From Anisus vortex (lineage: Eukaryota > Mollusca > Gastropoda > Planorbidae): a DNA stretch of 64,000 nt. Under the pieces are notes generated by a model. It had not been told where the DNA came from and made no database searches. It saw nothing but the letters and a program-made list of their open reading frames with translations. The position numbers and the translations under genes are program-made. Location of the stretch: NCBI GenBank assembly GCA_949126835.1, contig OX421495.1, positions 27,715,721-27,779,720 of the forward strand, read 5' to 3'. Below are positions 22,801-36,030 of the stretch, piece after piece (the stretch's first letter is position 1; each line of letters starts with the position of its first letter).

Positions 22801-23872
22801 TTGAAAAATAACAGAAATAAAAAATATTCACATGTCAGATTTTTAAGCGAAATAATGGAATACTGCATTAGGCCTAAGTAAGATCAAAGCTTTAATTTAT
22901 TACGCTTAACATCGTTTGAAATAAAGTAAACTTTAGCTCAATAAAAAAAATAAGAATTTCTATGCAGTAAAAAGATTCAAACAAAAATAAATAAATAAAT
23001 ATTTCTTATGTAAGCCTATTAATATTAATTTTTAAATAAAAGACTGCAATTTATTAAACTGATACTGTTTTGTTTTTTTACATTAATTTTAAAAATGAAT
23101 CGCTACTTACAAGGTTTATCTTTAGAGTCCTATAAAAAATTAGAATGATAAAATATCCAGGTTTTTATGTTTTTATCCCAACAGTTTTACCAACTGCTTG
23201 CAATAAAAACACAACTTCTCTTTCGTTTTTTTCACTAAACAAGTTATGGGAACTAGGTTGGCCAGGTTTTTCTGCTTGCTGTTTTGCTACTGACTGCCAG
23301 CAAGCATAGTTGAGCGGATGGCGTTGTCTACATCAAGGAATCAATGGCCTTTTATTTCCCCCTGCCTTGTCACTTCAACTGAGTTATATATAGCTCAGTG
23401 GTCACTTCAACAAGCTGGATCACTTTCATCCGAGAATGGTAGTTTTCAGTCATGTACATTTTATAGTATAATATTAACGTTTATTATAGTATAATATAAA
23501 CGTAAGCTATTTAAAATGTTAATAAATAATGAAAATGTATATAGCAATTAGACATTTTAAGGGTAAATATAACCATATAGGATATGTTATAATGCAAAGT
23601 TCAGCCACCCATGGCCACACAAATTTAAACATCCTCTGCGTGGCATTCAAAGTCCAACCATTTTTCCCCAGATCTCTAATACTATAGGCTAAACACAAAC
23701 AACACTATACATGCCCACACATTATTCCATTTTTATACAGGAATAACTGGTTTCTAAATCAGTTTTTACGGTCTGGTGTGGGTTACTCCCCTTGCCCTCG
23801 TTGTGCTTCGGAACTGCAGGTTCATAATACTATAAAAATACAAGCTTGCAGAGATTCCGTACATAAATTCAA
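22801..23872. other. No gene seen
   Basis: AT-rich sequence with runs of AAATA. A more mixed stretch at 23250-23440 contains no recognised motif. Confidence 0.4.
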
Positions 23873-24075
23873 AGACTGAATATGGCCAGTCAAAGGCAGA
23901 GAAGTTGTACTTATACTCATAGACTGAATATGGTCAGTCAAGGGCAGAGAAGTTTTACTTATATTCAAAGACTGAATATTGCCGATCGAGGGCAGAGAAC
24001 TTTTTACTTACATTTATTGACTGAATATAGAATAGAGAAGTTGGGAAGTTGTACTTATATTGATAGACTAAATAT
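23873..24075. repeat. 48-bp tandem repeat, four diverged copies
   Basis: AGACTGAATATGG(C/T)CAGTCA and GGCAGAGAAGTT recur at about 48-bp spacing, immediately left of the large satellite domain. Confidence 0.8.
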
Positions 24076-24089
24076 GGTCTAATATATAA

Positions 24090-25316
24090 ACCAACAACTA
24101 TACCGACAGTATAAACCCACAACTATCCCCACACTATAAACCCACAACTATCCCCACACTATAGACCCACAACTATCCCCACACTACAAACACACAACTG
24201 TATCCACACTATAAATCCACAACTGTACCCACACTATAAACCCACAACCATCCCCACACTATAAACCAACAACTATCCCCACACTACAAACACACAACTG
24301 TATCCACACTGTAAATCCACAACTGTACCCACACTATAAACCCACAACCATCCCCACACTATAAACCAACAACTATCCCCACACTACAAACACACAACTG
24401 TATCCACACTTTAAACCCACAACTGTATCAACACTATAAACCCACAACTATCCCCACACTATAAAACAACAACTATCCCCACACTATAAATCCACAACTG
24501 TACCCACACTATAAACCCACAACCATCCCCACACTATAAACCAACAACTATCCCCACACTACAAACACACAACTGTATCCACACTTTAAACCCACAACTG
24601 TATCAACACTATAAACCCACAACTATCCCCACACTATAAAACAACAACTATCCCCACACTATAAACCCAAAACTATCCCCACACTATAAAATCAAAACTG
24701 TATCTACACTTTAAACCCACAACTGTCCCCACACTATAAGCCCACAACTGTATCCACACTTTAAACCCACAACTATCCCCACACTATAAACCAACAACTA
24801 TCCCCACACTTTAAACCCACAACTACCCTTACACTATAAAACCACAACTATCCCCACACTTTAAACCCACAACTGTATCCACACTTTAAACCCCCAACTG
24901 TACCCACACTATAAACCCACAACTATCCCCACACTATAAACCAACAACTATCCACACACTATAAACCCACAACTATCCCCACACTATAAACCCACAACTG
25001 TATCCACACTTTAAACCCACAACTGTACCCACACTATAAACCCACAACTGTACCCACACTATAAACCAACAACTATCCACACACTATAAACCCACAACTA
25101 TCCCCACACTATAAACCCACAACTGTATCCACACTTTAAACCCACAACTGTATCCACACTTTAAACCCACAACTGTACCCACACTATAAACCCACAACTA
25201 TCCCCACACTTTAAACCCACAACTGTATCCACACTTTAAACCCACAACTGTACCCACACTATAAACCAACAACTATCCCCACACTATAAACCAACAACTA
25301 TCCCCACACTATAAAC
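24090..25316. repeat. 25-bp satellite domain, left part
   Basis: The unit is about 25 bp: CCACAACTATCCCCACACT followed by ATAAAC. Common variants are ACTGTATCC, CACTTTAAAC and CCAACAACT. This is the left segment of one satellite domain that continues after a hAT insertion at 25317-27506. Confidence 0.95.
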
Positions 25317-27506
25317 CAGTGGTTCTTAACCTTTTGAAGTCGGGGAGCACTTTTGATCATAACAAAAATTTGGGGAGCACCAAAATCAAGGAGTAAAAAA
25401 AACAGATACACATACGTACGACTTTTATTGAAAATAAAAGATTATAACATAAGAGTTTAAAATTATAACACGAGAAACAAGTTTTTAATAAACATAAATT
25501 TAATAAGTAAAAAAATAACATTGAGCAAAATTTAATTCAGAAAAATAAAAAGATTTAATGTGAAACCTGAGCTTGACGGTTTTTACAAATTTCAGTGATA
25601 TTAGGCCTAATTTTAGAAATAGCTACCCTCAATTCTTCATCCAAATTAGTAAGTGTTGCTCGTTTTTTAGTTTTTGTGTTGGTGACTAACGAGAAACCGA
25701 GTTCACACAAATATGATGTTGAAAATTGCAAAAAGATTTTAAGTGCCTTCTTGGAGAGAGCTGAGTATTCTTCTTGCACAACTATCCGAAATTCCTCCAG
25801 AACCATTTCGGAAAATTTTATTTTAACTGTACGATCCGATGATAGGTTGATTAAATTTTCTTCTTCTTTATATGACAACTTACTATTTGATGAATCAACC
25901 GTGGCAAAGGGATTACGTATCCAGTCATATGTTTCTACGTTTATTGCTGGAAAATAAAATTCAATCTTTTCTTCTAATAAAGTTAAATGATCTGTTACTG
26001 CTGAAATAATTTCGTCGGTAGTGTTATCATTAATAGAAGGAAAAATATCTACTTTCTTTTTCTCCAACAAACGATTTTTAAAAAAAAAAAAAACTTTTTT
26101 TCCGAAAGGTTGTCAATTTGTCCGTCGATGTTAAAAATTGTTCTTATCTTGAAGGCTGGTATTAACACAATTTAAATAATAAGAAATATCAGCTAAATAT
26201 GCCAATTTAGCACACCAAATGTCAGTTTGAAGTTATTCCACAAAATCATCCATATTTTCATTTTGGAAAAAGGTCATCAATTCATCCTTCAGTTCTAAGA
26301 AACGACGTAACACTTTTCCTCTGATAACCATCTCACTTCAGAATGCAAAAGCAAAGATTCGTACTTGGCTTCCATAGAGATGCAAAGATTTTTAAAGACG
26401 CGTATTTTCAAATGTCTCGATTTTATGAAGGTTACCATATTTACAACTTTGTCTAGCACAGGTTTTAATGCTACTGGTAATGTTTTGGACACCAGAGATT
26501 CTCTGTGCAAAAAACAGTGAGTAGATATAATATTGGCGTTTCTTTTCTTGGCGAGAGTCACAAACCCTTTTAATGAGTCTACCATTGATGGAGCACCGTC
26601 CGTACAAATTCCCACTAACAACTCCAATGATATTTTGAATTGTTCGAAATAGGAAGAAATAGAATCAAAAACATCTTGTCCTGTCGAACGTTCGGTAAGC
26701 TCAAGACAGCATAGAAATTGATTCACTATTTCGTTTTCATGAATGAAACGAACGAACCCTAGTATATGAGTTTTTCCACTTATGTCAGTGGACTCGTCAA
26801 TTTGCAGAGCAAATGCCGTTTGGAAAGCTTATCGGCAACTGTTTTCTCGATATCATCCGACATATTTTTAATTCTATTTTTTATTGTATCATTTGAACGA
26901 GGAATTTTCATTATTTCCTTTGTTGCTTCATCGCCAAACATAATTTTAACCATTTCACAACATGCAGGTATAATTAAAGACTCTGCTATAGTATGTGGTT
27001 TTAACTGAACAGCAATCATTTCAGCAACCTTATATGACGCCAATTGTGCCTTATCGGAAATTTTCAGTTTTTTCAAAATATTTTAAGGCGAACGATCGCG
27101 TAACACGAGAAGAACGGAAATTTACTGACCCGTTTTGAAAGCCGCTGCCAAAACGACCCAACCCCCCACAATTCAAACACACAAAACACTTTTTTAAATA
27201 CAATTAATGAGTTTTAAAAGTTAAATATTTTGTTAGATAAAAGCTTCAACTTTAATCACATATAAATTTTATTTATGTAGCATTAGAACCGGTACAAGTG
27301 AGTCAAAACTTCGTTACAAAAACAGTAAAAATAGGCAAAAACGCCGATTTTTCCCCGTTTGGACTACCTATTAAAAGCATTTGTTCAGCTCAATTAGATA
27401 GAATAAGTGAGTGAACATTGAATTTTGAATTTCATAATTTCGCGAAGCACTTGCAACTACCTCGCGGAGCACCAGTGCTCCGCGGAGCACCGGTTAAGAA
27501 CCACTG
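25317..27506 (-). mobile_element. hAT (Buster/ZBED-like) transposon inserted in the satellite
   Basis: The ends are a perfect 15-bp inverted repeat, CAGTGGTTCTTAACC and GGTTAAGAACCACTG. The element is flanked by the perfect 8-bp duplication CTATAAAC (25309-25316 and 27507-27514), which is itself part of the satellite unit; removing element plus one duplication restores an uninterrupted repeat. The duplication has TA at its centre, as described for Buster-type hAT elements. GGGGAGCAC and GTGCTCCGCGGAGCAC form subterminal repeats. Length is 2190 bp. The transposase gene inside is broken. Confidence 0.95.
25555..27079 (-). pseudogene. Broken hAT transposase (ZBED5/FAM200-like)
   Basis: Three minus-strand pieces together resemble the transposase family domesticated in vertebrates as ZBED5/FAM200. 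The first (from about 27079) reads KISDKAQLASYKVAEMIA. A frameshift near 26820 moves to the frame with DESTDI (26781-26798), which carries the first catalytic Asp; CTDGAPSM near 26582-26605 carries the second; then STHCFLHRESL and EVRWLS. A second frameshift follows near 26320, then an in-frame stop after DDFVE and more breaks. The last piece (26070-25555) ends with the hAT dimerisation segment, STSYLCELGFSLV and LRVAISKIRPNI. The N-terminal BED zinc finger expected upstream is absent; only about 430 bp separate the first piece from the terminus. The copy cannot encode active transposase. Confidence 0.9.
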
Positions 27507-30500
27507 CTATAAACCAACAACTATCCCCACACTTTAAACCCACAACTATCCCCACACTATAAACCAACAACTATCCCCACACTATAAACCCACAACTATC
27601 CCCACACTATAAACCAACAACTATCCCCACACTATAAACCAACAACTATCCCCACACTATAAACCAACAACTATCCCCACACTATAAACCAACAACTATC
27701 CCCACACTTTAAACCAACAACTATCCCCACACTTTAAACCAACAACTATCCCCACACTATAAACCAACAACTATCCCCACACTTTAAACCAACAACTATC
27801 CCCACACTATAAACCAACAACTATCCCCACACTATAAACCCAAAACTGTATCTACACTTTAAACCCACAACTATCCCCACACTATAAGCCCACAACTGTA
27901 TCCACACTTTAAACCCACAACTATCCCCACACTATAAACCAACAACTATCCCCACACTTTAAACCCACAACTACCCCCAAAATATAAACCAACAACCATC
28001 CCCACACTATAAACCAACAACTATCCCCACATTTTAAACCCACAACTGTATCAACACTATAAACCCACAACTATCCCCACACTATAAACCAACAACTATC
28101 TCCACACTATAAACCAACAACTATCCCCACACTTTAAACCCACAACTATCCCCACACTATAAACCAACAACTATCCCCACACTATAAACCCACAACTATC
28201 CCCACACTATAAACCAACAACTATCCCCACACTATAAACCAACAACTATCCCCACACTATAAACCAACAACTATCCCCACACTATAAACCAACAACTATC
28301 CCCACACTTTAAACCAACCACTATCCCCACACTTTAAACCAACAACTATTCCCACACTATAAACCAACAACTATCCCCACACTTTAAACCAACAACTATC
28401 CCCACACTATAAACCAACAACTATCCCCACACTATAAACCCAAAACTGTATCTACACTTTAAACCCACAACTATCCCCACACTATAAGCCCACAACTGTA
28501 TCCACACTTTAAACCCACAACTATCCCCACACTATAAACCAACAACTATCCCCACACTTTAAACCCACAACCACCCCCAAAATATAAACCAACAACCATC
28601 CCCACACTATAAACCAACAACTATCCCCACATTTTAAACCCACAACTGTATCAACACTATAAACCCACAACTACCCCCACACTATAAACCAACAACCATC
28701 CCCACACTATAAACCAACAACTATCCCCACATTTTAAACCCACAACTGTATCAACACTATAAACCCACAACCATCCCCACACTATAAACCAACAACTATC
28801 CCCACACTTTAAACCCACAACTATCCCCACACTATAAACCCACAACTATCCCCACACTATAAACCAACAACTATCCCCACACTATAAACCCACAACTATT
28901 CCCACACTATAAGCCCACAACTATCCCCACACTTTAAACCCACAACTATCCCCACACTATAAACCCACAACTATCCCCACACTATAAGCTCACAACTGTA
29001 TCCACACTTTAAACCCACAACTGTATCCACACTTTAAACCAACAACTATCCCCACACTGAAAAACCAACAACTATCCCCACACTATTAACCCACACTATC
29101 CCCACACTATAAACCCACAACTGTATCCACACTTTAAACCCACAACTGTATCCACAATATAAACCCACAACTATCCCCACTTTATAATCCCACAACTGTA
29201 TCCACACTATAAACCCATAACTATCCTCACACTATAAACCCACAACTATCCCCACACTCTCTATCCCCACACTATAAACCCACAACTGTATCCACACTTC
29301 AAACCAATAACTGTATCCACACTATAAATCCACAACTTTATCCACCATATAAACCAACAACTATCCCCACACTATAAGCCAACAAGTATCCCCACACTAT
29401 AAACCCACAACTGTATCCACACTTCAAACCAATAACTGTATCCACACTATAAACCCACAACTATCCCCACACTATAAACCCACAACTATCCCCACACTAT
29501 AAACACATAACTGTATCCACACTTTAAACCCACAACTATATCCACACTATAAACCCACAACTATCCCCACACTATAAACCCACAATTATCCCCACACTAT
29601 AAACCATCAACTATTCCCACACTATAAACCCACAACTGTATCCACACTATAAACCCACAACTATCCCCACACTATAAATCCACAACTGTATCCACACTTT
29701 AAACCCACAACTGTATCCACACTATAAACCCACAAATATCCCCACACTATAAACCCATAACTGTATCCACACTATAAACCAACAACTATCCCCAAACTAT
29801 AAACCATCAACTATTCCCATACCATAAACCCACAACTGTATCCACCCTATAAACCCACAACTATTCTCACACTATAAACCAACAACTATCCCCACACTAT
29901 AAACCCACAACTATCCCCACACTATAAACACACAATTGTATCTACACTTTAATCCCACTACTACCCCAACACTATAAACCAACAACTATCCCCACACTAT
30001 AAACCCACAACTGTATCCACACTTTAAACCAATAACTGTATCCACACTATAAACCCACAACTATCCCCACACTATAAACCCACAACTATCCCCACACTAT
30101 AAACACATAACTGTATCCACACTTTAAACCCACAACTTTATCCACACTTTAAGCCCACAACTATCCCCACACTACAAACCCACAATTATCCCCACACTAT
30201 AAACCCACAACTGTATCCACATTTTAAACCAATAACTGTATCCACACTATAAATCCACAACTATCCCCACACTATAAACCCACAACTATCCCCACACTAT
30301 AAACACATAACTGTATCCACACTTTAAACCCACAACTGTATCCACACTATAAACCAACAACTATCCCCACACTATAAACCCACAACTGTATCCACACTTT
30401 AAACCCACAACTGTATCCACACTATAAACCAACAACTATCCCCACACTATAAACCAACAACTATCCCCACACTATAAACCAACAACTATCCCAACACTAT

Positions 30501-30935
30501 AAACCAACAACTATCCCCACACTATAAACCAACAACTATCCCCACACTATAAACCAACAACTATCCCAACACTATAAACCAACAACTATCCCCACACTAT
30601 AAACCAACAACTATCCCAACACTATAAACCAACAACTATCCCCACACTATAAACCAACAACTATCCCCACACTATAAACCAACAACTATCCCAACACTAT
30701 AAACCAACAACTATCCCCACACTATAAACCAACAACTATCCCAACACTATAAACCAACAACTATCCCAACACTATAAACCAACAACTATCCCCACACTAT
30801 AGACCAACAACTATCCCAACACTATAAACCAACAACTATCCCCACACTATAAACCAACAACTATCCCCACACTATAAACCCACAACTATCCCCACACTAT
30901 AAATCAACAACTATACCCCCACTATATATCTATTA
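27507..30935. repeat. 25-bp satellite domain, middle part
   Basis: It continues the satellite right of the hAT insertion with about 137 units. A 600-bp higher-order block is visible: 27541-28080 is repeated at 28141-28680 with only a handful of differences (for example CCAACCACT, ACTATTCCC). From about 30340 to 30900 the units are the most uniform, alternating CCCCACACT and CCCAACACT. The right edge becomes irregular. Confidence 0.95.
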
Positions 30936-31055
30936 CTATACCCACACTAAATGCCTACTACTACACCCACACTGTATGCCATTTACTGTGCCCACAACAT
31001 GCCTACTGCTGTACCCACACTTACACCTAATGCTATACCCTACTATATGCCTACT
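30936..31055. repeat. Transition zone between two satellite variants
   Basis: Units change here from the CACTATAAACCCACAACT type to the CACTATATGCCTACTACT type, through intermediates such as ACTAAATGCC, ACTGTATGCC and ACACCTAATGC, with irregular lengths. It links the left array to the array that resumes at 32375. Confidence 0.75.
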
Positions 31056-32374
31056 CAGTAGCTAGGTTTTGGTGCCGGGGTAGCGAACTTTTAAGAAAAA
31101 GTCCCAACTTTAAGCACTTTTTCTACATGAACAGATTAACTAAAAATACGAACGTATAAGTCTTATAAGAATACCCTGTGCCTCGCGGTAGGCTACATAC
31201 GCTGTGTATTAGTATTACTTCAGAATTTTATTTCACTATTGACGATTCTTTTCCGAGCAACTATTAGTGGCGGAAAATTATGAAAAATTTATTGATACAG
31301 CTGATTTTAGATGCCCATATATTATAAATAAATTAGAACAAGTTCAGAAAAGACCTGCAACGCTCATTACTAGCGAATATTCACAACTGGCAAAAGTAAC
31401 ACCAATAGTTAAATCTCTAAGCCTAGAAACTCTAAAGCAACTCTTAAAAAATACTTAAATCAACTTTAAAAAGTATGCAGGCAATGTTTTTTTACAACTG
31501 TTTAACGTAAATTAATAGTACAACTCTAATTACTATATAGCTGAAATAAATACCACGATGCTAGATTGGAAAAAGGAAATATAAATGAATAAGTAATATT
31601 ATTAATAATACAAAACATGACTTGTCGGACACTCTAGAATTAAATTTGGAAACTTTCATTTTATTAAAGGGAGATAATTAAGATAATTAACCCGTTTTTA
31701 TTTGCGTTAATATTTCTAAATGTATTCTATTTTTCCTTTATTAAAAAAAATATAAAGCATAATAATAATATGAATAAAATAAAAAAAAATTATAAAATAT
31801 AGTTAAATGTTTTATACATATTATAGAACCAGAGAATTAATATGTATATATTGAAACATTACATTAACTACCTGCTATGTATGATTACCACGTAATTCTA
31901 CCGCTTAACCACAATATTGTCATATCTATATAATCTTAAAACATTAAAAAATATCTCAGATGCTGAAATAAAAATAAAAAATGCTAGAAATTTTATCTCG
32001 TCAACGTTAATCTAATAAATTTTTAGAAATTAACAATTCGTTTGGAAGTTTTTTAATGAAATTGTTTATACTGTTCTATTAAAGGATCTATCTTTTCAGT
32101 CTTAAAAAGATCCCACTTCCTAGCATTTAAAATGTCGAACTTTTTAAAATTCTTAAGTAGGTAAAACGTTTTATTCATTAAAAAGGCCAAAGTTTTCGTT
32201 CTCAAAAAAGTCCCTCTTTTTTCTTGAAAAGAGTTCAACTTTCTAATTTTAAAATGAAAAAAGGGCACCAATCTCTGTCATTGGAAAAACAAAATTGTTT
32301 ATTCTTAAAAAGGCCCCATTTATTGGAAAATGGGCGTAGGGGGAGCGGACGCTACCCCCATGGCTATGCTACTG
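31056..32374. mobile_element. Second hAT-like insertion in the satellite
   Basis: It starts CAGTAGCTAGG, then GCCGGGGTAGCG, and ends with CGCTACCCCCATGG then CTATGCTACTG; the inverse of the right end, CAGTAGCATAGCC, shares the first 7 bp exactly and most of the following bases with one indel. It is flanked by the perfect 8-bp duplication TGCCTACT (31048-31055 and 32375-32382), which is satellite sequence. CAGT(A/G)GC(G)TAGC ends are common in hAT elements. At 1319 bp it has no transposase; it carries a LINE fragment and repeated AAAAAG-rich phrases. Confidence 0.8.
31265..31470 (+). pseudogene. LINE family A fragment nested in the hAT element
   Basis: One frame encodes INKLEQVQKRPATLITSEYS followed by VTPIVKSLSLETL, the same reverse-transcriptase C-terminal block seen near 18650-18745 in the longest family copy. 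It is only about 65 codons and has no LINE ends of its own. Confidence 0.7.
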
Positions 32375-34732
32375 TGCCTACTACTGTACCACACTATATG
32401 CCTACTACTGTGCATACACTATATGCCTACTACTATACCAGATTATATGCCAACTACTGTACCCACACTATATGCCTACTACTGTACCCACACTATATGC
32501 CTACTACTATACCAGATTATATGCCAACTACTGTACCACACTATATGCCTACTACTGTACCACACTATATGCCTACTACTGTACCACACTATATGCCAAC
32601 TACTGTACCACACTATATGCCTACTACTGTACCAGACTATATGCCTACTACTGTACCCACACTATATGCCTACTACTGTACCCACACTATATGCCTACTA
32701 CTATACCAGATTATATGCCAACTACTGTACCACACTATATGCCAACTACTGTACCCACACTATATGCCTACTACTGTACCCACACTATACGCCTACTACT
32801 GTGCACACACTATATGCCTACTACTGTACATACACTATACGCCTACTACTGTACATACACTATATGCCTACTACTATACCACACTATATGCCTACTACTA
32901 TACCACACTATATGCCTACTACTGTACATACACTATATGCCTACTACTATACCACACTATATGCCTACTACTATAACACACTATATGCCTACTACTGTAC
33001 ATACACTATATGCGTACCACTATACCAGATTATATGCCTACTACTATAACACACTATATACCTACTACTATAACACACTATATGCCTACCACTATAACAC
33101 ACTATATGCCTACTACTGTACATACACTATATGCGTACCACTATACCAGATTATATGCCTGCTACTCTAACACACTATATGCCTACTACTATAACACACT
33201 ATATGCCCACCACTATAACACACTATATGCCTACTACTGTACATACACTATATGCGTACCACTATACCACACTATATGCCTACCACTATAACACACTATA
33301 TGCCGACCACTATAACACACTATATGCCTACTACTGTGCACACACTATATGCCTACTACTGTACATACACTATATGCGTACCACTATACCACACTATATG
33401 CCTACCACTATACCACACTATATGCCTACTACTGTACCCACACTATATGCCTACTACTATAACACACTATATGCCTACTACTATAACACACTATATGCCT
33501 ACCACTATAACACACTATATGACTACTACTGTACATACACTATATGCGTACTACTATACCACACTATATGCCTACCACTATAACACACTATATGCCTACT
33601 ACTGTACATACACTATATGCGTACCACTATACCACACTATATGCCTACCACTATAACACACTATATGCCTACCACTATAACACACATTATGTGCCTACTA
33701 CTGTACATACACTATATGCGTACCACTATACCACACTATATGCCTACTACTATACCAGACTATATGCCTACTACTATACCAGACTATATGCCTACTACTA
33801 TACCACACTATATGCCTACTACTGTACCCACACTATATGCCTACTACTATACCAGATTATATGCCAACTACTATAACACACTATATGCCTACTACTATAC
33901 CCTCACTATATGCCTACTACTATACCAGACTATATGCCTACTACTATACCACACTATATGCCTACTACTGTACCCACACTATATGCCTACTACTATACCA
34001 CACTATATGCCTACTACTATACCACACTATATGCCTACTACTATACCAGACTATATGCCTACTACTATACCAGACTATATGCCTACTACTATACCACACT
34101 ATATGCCTACTACTGTACCCACACTATATGCCTACTACTATACCAGATTATATGCCAACTACTATAACACACTATATGCCTACTACTATACCCTCACTAT
34201 ATGCCTACTACTATACCAGACTATATGCCTACTACTATACCACACTATATGCCTACTACTGTACCCACACTATATGCCTACTACTATACCACACTATATG
34301 CCTACTACTATACCAGACTATATGCCTACTACTATACCAGACTATATGCCTACTACTGTACCACACTATATGCCTACTACTGTACCCACACTATATGCCT
34401 ACTACTATACCACACTATATGCCTACTACTGTACCCACACTATATGCCTACTACTATACCACACTATATGCCTACTACTATACCACACTATATGCCTACT
34501 ACTATACCACACTATATGCCTACTACTATACCACACTATATGCCTTCTACTATACCACACTATATGCCTACTACTATAACACACTATATGCCTACTACTA
34601 TACCACACTATATGCCTACTACTATACCACACTATATGCCTGCTACTATACCACACTATATGCCTACTACTATACCACACTATATGCCTACTACTATAAC
34701 ACACTATATGCCTACTACTATACCCTCATTCT
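32375..34732. repeat. 24-25-bp satellite domain, right part
   Basis: The unit is CTACTACTATACCACACTAT followed by ATGC, 23-25 bp, about 97 copies. Variants include GTACCCACAC, GTACATACAC, ATACCAGATT and TATAACACAC. A block of 291 bp is duplicated (ATACCCTCACTAT occurs near 33897 and 34188 with the same neighbours on both sides). Aligned to the left arrays, about 20 of 25 positions agree, so all parts descend from one repeat. Confidence 0.95.
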
Positions 34733-35279
34733 AACTATGCAATTGATGCCAGTATCTGACTGGCTTGTAACGTTCAAAGAGAGAAAGAGCTAGGAGGCTG
34801 TGAATGACATTTGAAAGAAGAAACTTAATAGTGCGGAAAACATGAAAACTGACAAGGGCTGGAGATTTGTGTTTATTGAGTGTCAAGTGAAGGATAGAGG
34901 GTCAGCTGTTTGTTTGGTAATAGGGGAGACTGTTGGAGGCAGAATTGGAATAATTATTGCAGTTGACGAGTTTCACAAAAAACGTATGCATTAGAAATAT
35001 GAACTTGGAACTGTATACATAGATATACTGATAGTAATATGTCATTTGGACAATCAAGAAACATATTTAAATTACTGATTAAGAGTCTTTATATCTAAAA
35101 CACACTCGCAAACACCGCCATAAATAAATTAAGACTAACTTTGACATAGACTGATACACACACACACACACACATTCCGACCAAAACGTCAAACACATAA
35201 ACTCACTCACACATAATATACACTCAAACATATGCACTCATACACATACACTCGCACTCATACACTTACACACATAGAC
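34733..35279. other. No gene seen
   Basis: Unique-looking sequence at 34740-35090 without a supported frame, then a short (CA)n tract at about 35155-35175 and a degenerate ACACTCATACACATAC region. Confidence 0.4.
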
Positions 35280-36030
35280 TAACACTATTTATACACTAGT
35301 CTGCACATTATTTATACACTAGTTTGTATAAATTACAGTATTTGTACATTAGTTTGTATGAATTACAGTATTTATACACTATTCTGTATAAATTACAGTA
35401 AATATGCACGTCTTTACAGTATTTATACACTAGTCTGTATAAATTACTGTATTTATACACTAGTATTACTGTATAAATTACAGTATTTATGCACTGTATA
35501 CATTATAGTATTTATACACTTGTCTTTGCATTATTTATACACTTGTCTTTGCATTATTTATACACTAGTCTGTATAAATTACAGTATTTATACATAGTGT
35601 GTATAAATTATAGTATTTATACACTATTCTTAGTAAATTACAGTATTTATACACTTGTCTGTATAAATTACAGTATTTATACGCTGTATAAATTACAGTA
35701 TTTATACACTGTATAAATTATAGTATTTATACACAAGCCTTTGCATTATTTATACACTAGTCTGCATAAATTACAGTACTTATATAAAATGTGTATAAAT
35801 TATAGTATTTATACACTATTCTTTATAAATTACAGTATTTATACACTGGTCTGTATAAATTAATGTATTTATACAATAGTCTTTACATTTTTTATACACT
35901 AGTCTGTATAAATTACAATATTTATGCAGTAGTCTGTATAAATATCACAGCTTGCCTTTATAAATTACAGTATATATACACTAGTCTGTATAAATATCAC
36001 AGCTATTCTTTTTATAAATTGCAGTACTTT
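35280..36030. repeat. About 30-bp AT-rich tandem repeat
   Basis: Phrases AGTATTTATACACTAGTCT and GTATAAATTAC alternate about 25 times with frequent length changes. Confidence 0.85.

Noticed and set aside
24090..30935. Centromeric or telomeric satellite
   Set aside because: The unit is only 25 bp, the domain is about 7 kb without its transposons, and it is flanked by ordinary genes; no TTAGGG-type repeat is present.
24090..34732. CRISPR array
   Set aside because: Repeats are head-to-tail without unique spacers, and the window is eukaryotic (introns, LINEs, hAT).
32224..34793. Overlapping open frames with Tyr-Thr-Pro-Met repeats in three frames
   Set aside because: All three frames are open because the satellite unit lacks stop codons; unit length varies between 23 and 25 bp, so no single protein is maintained.
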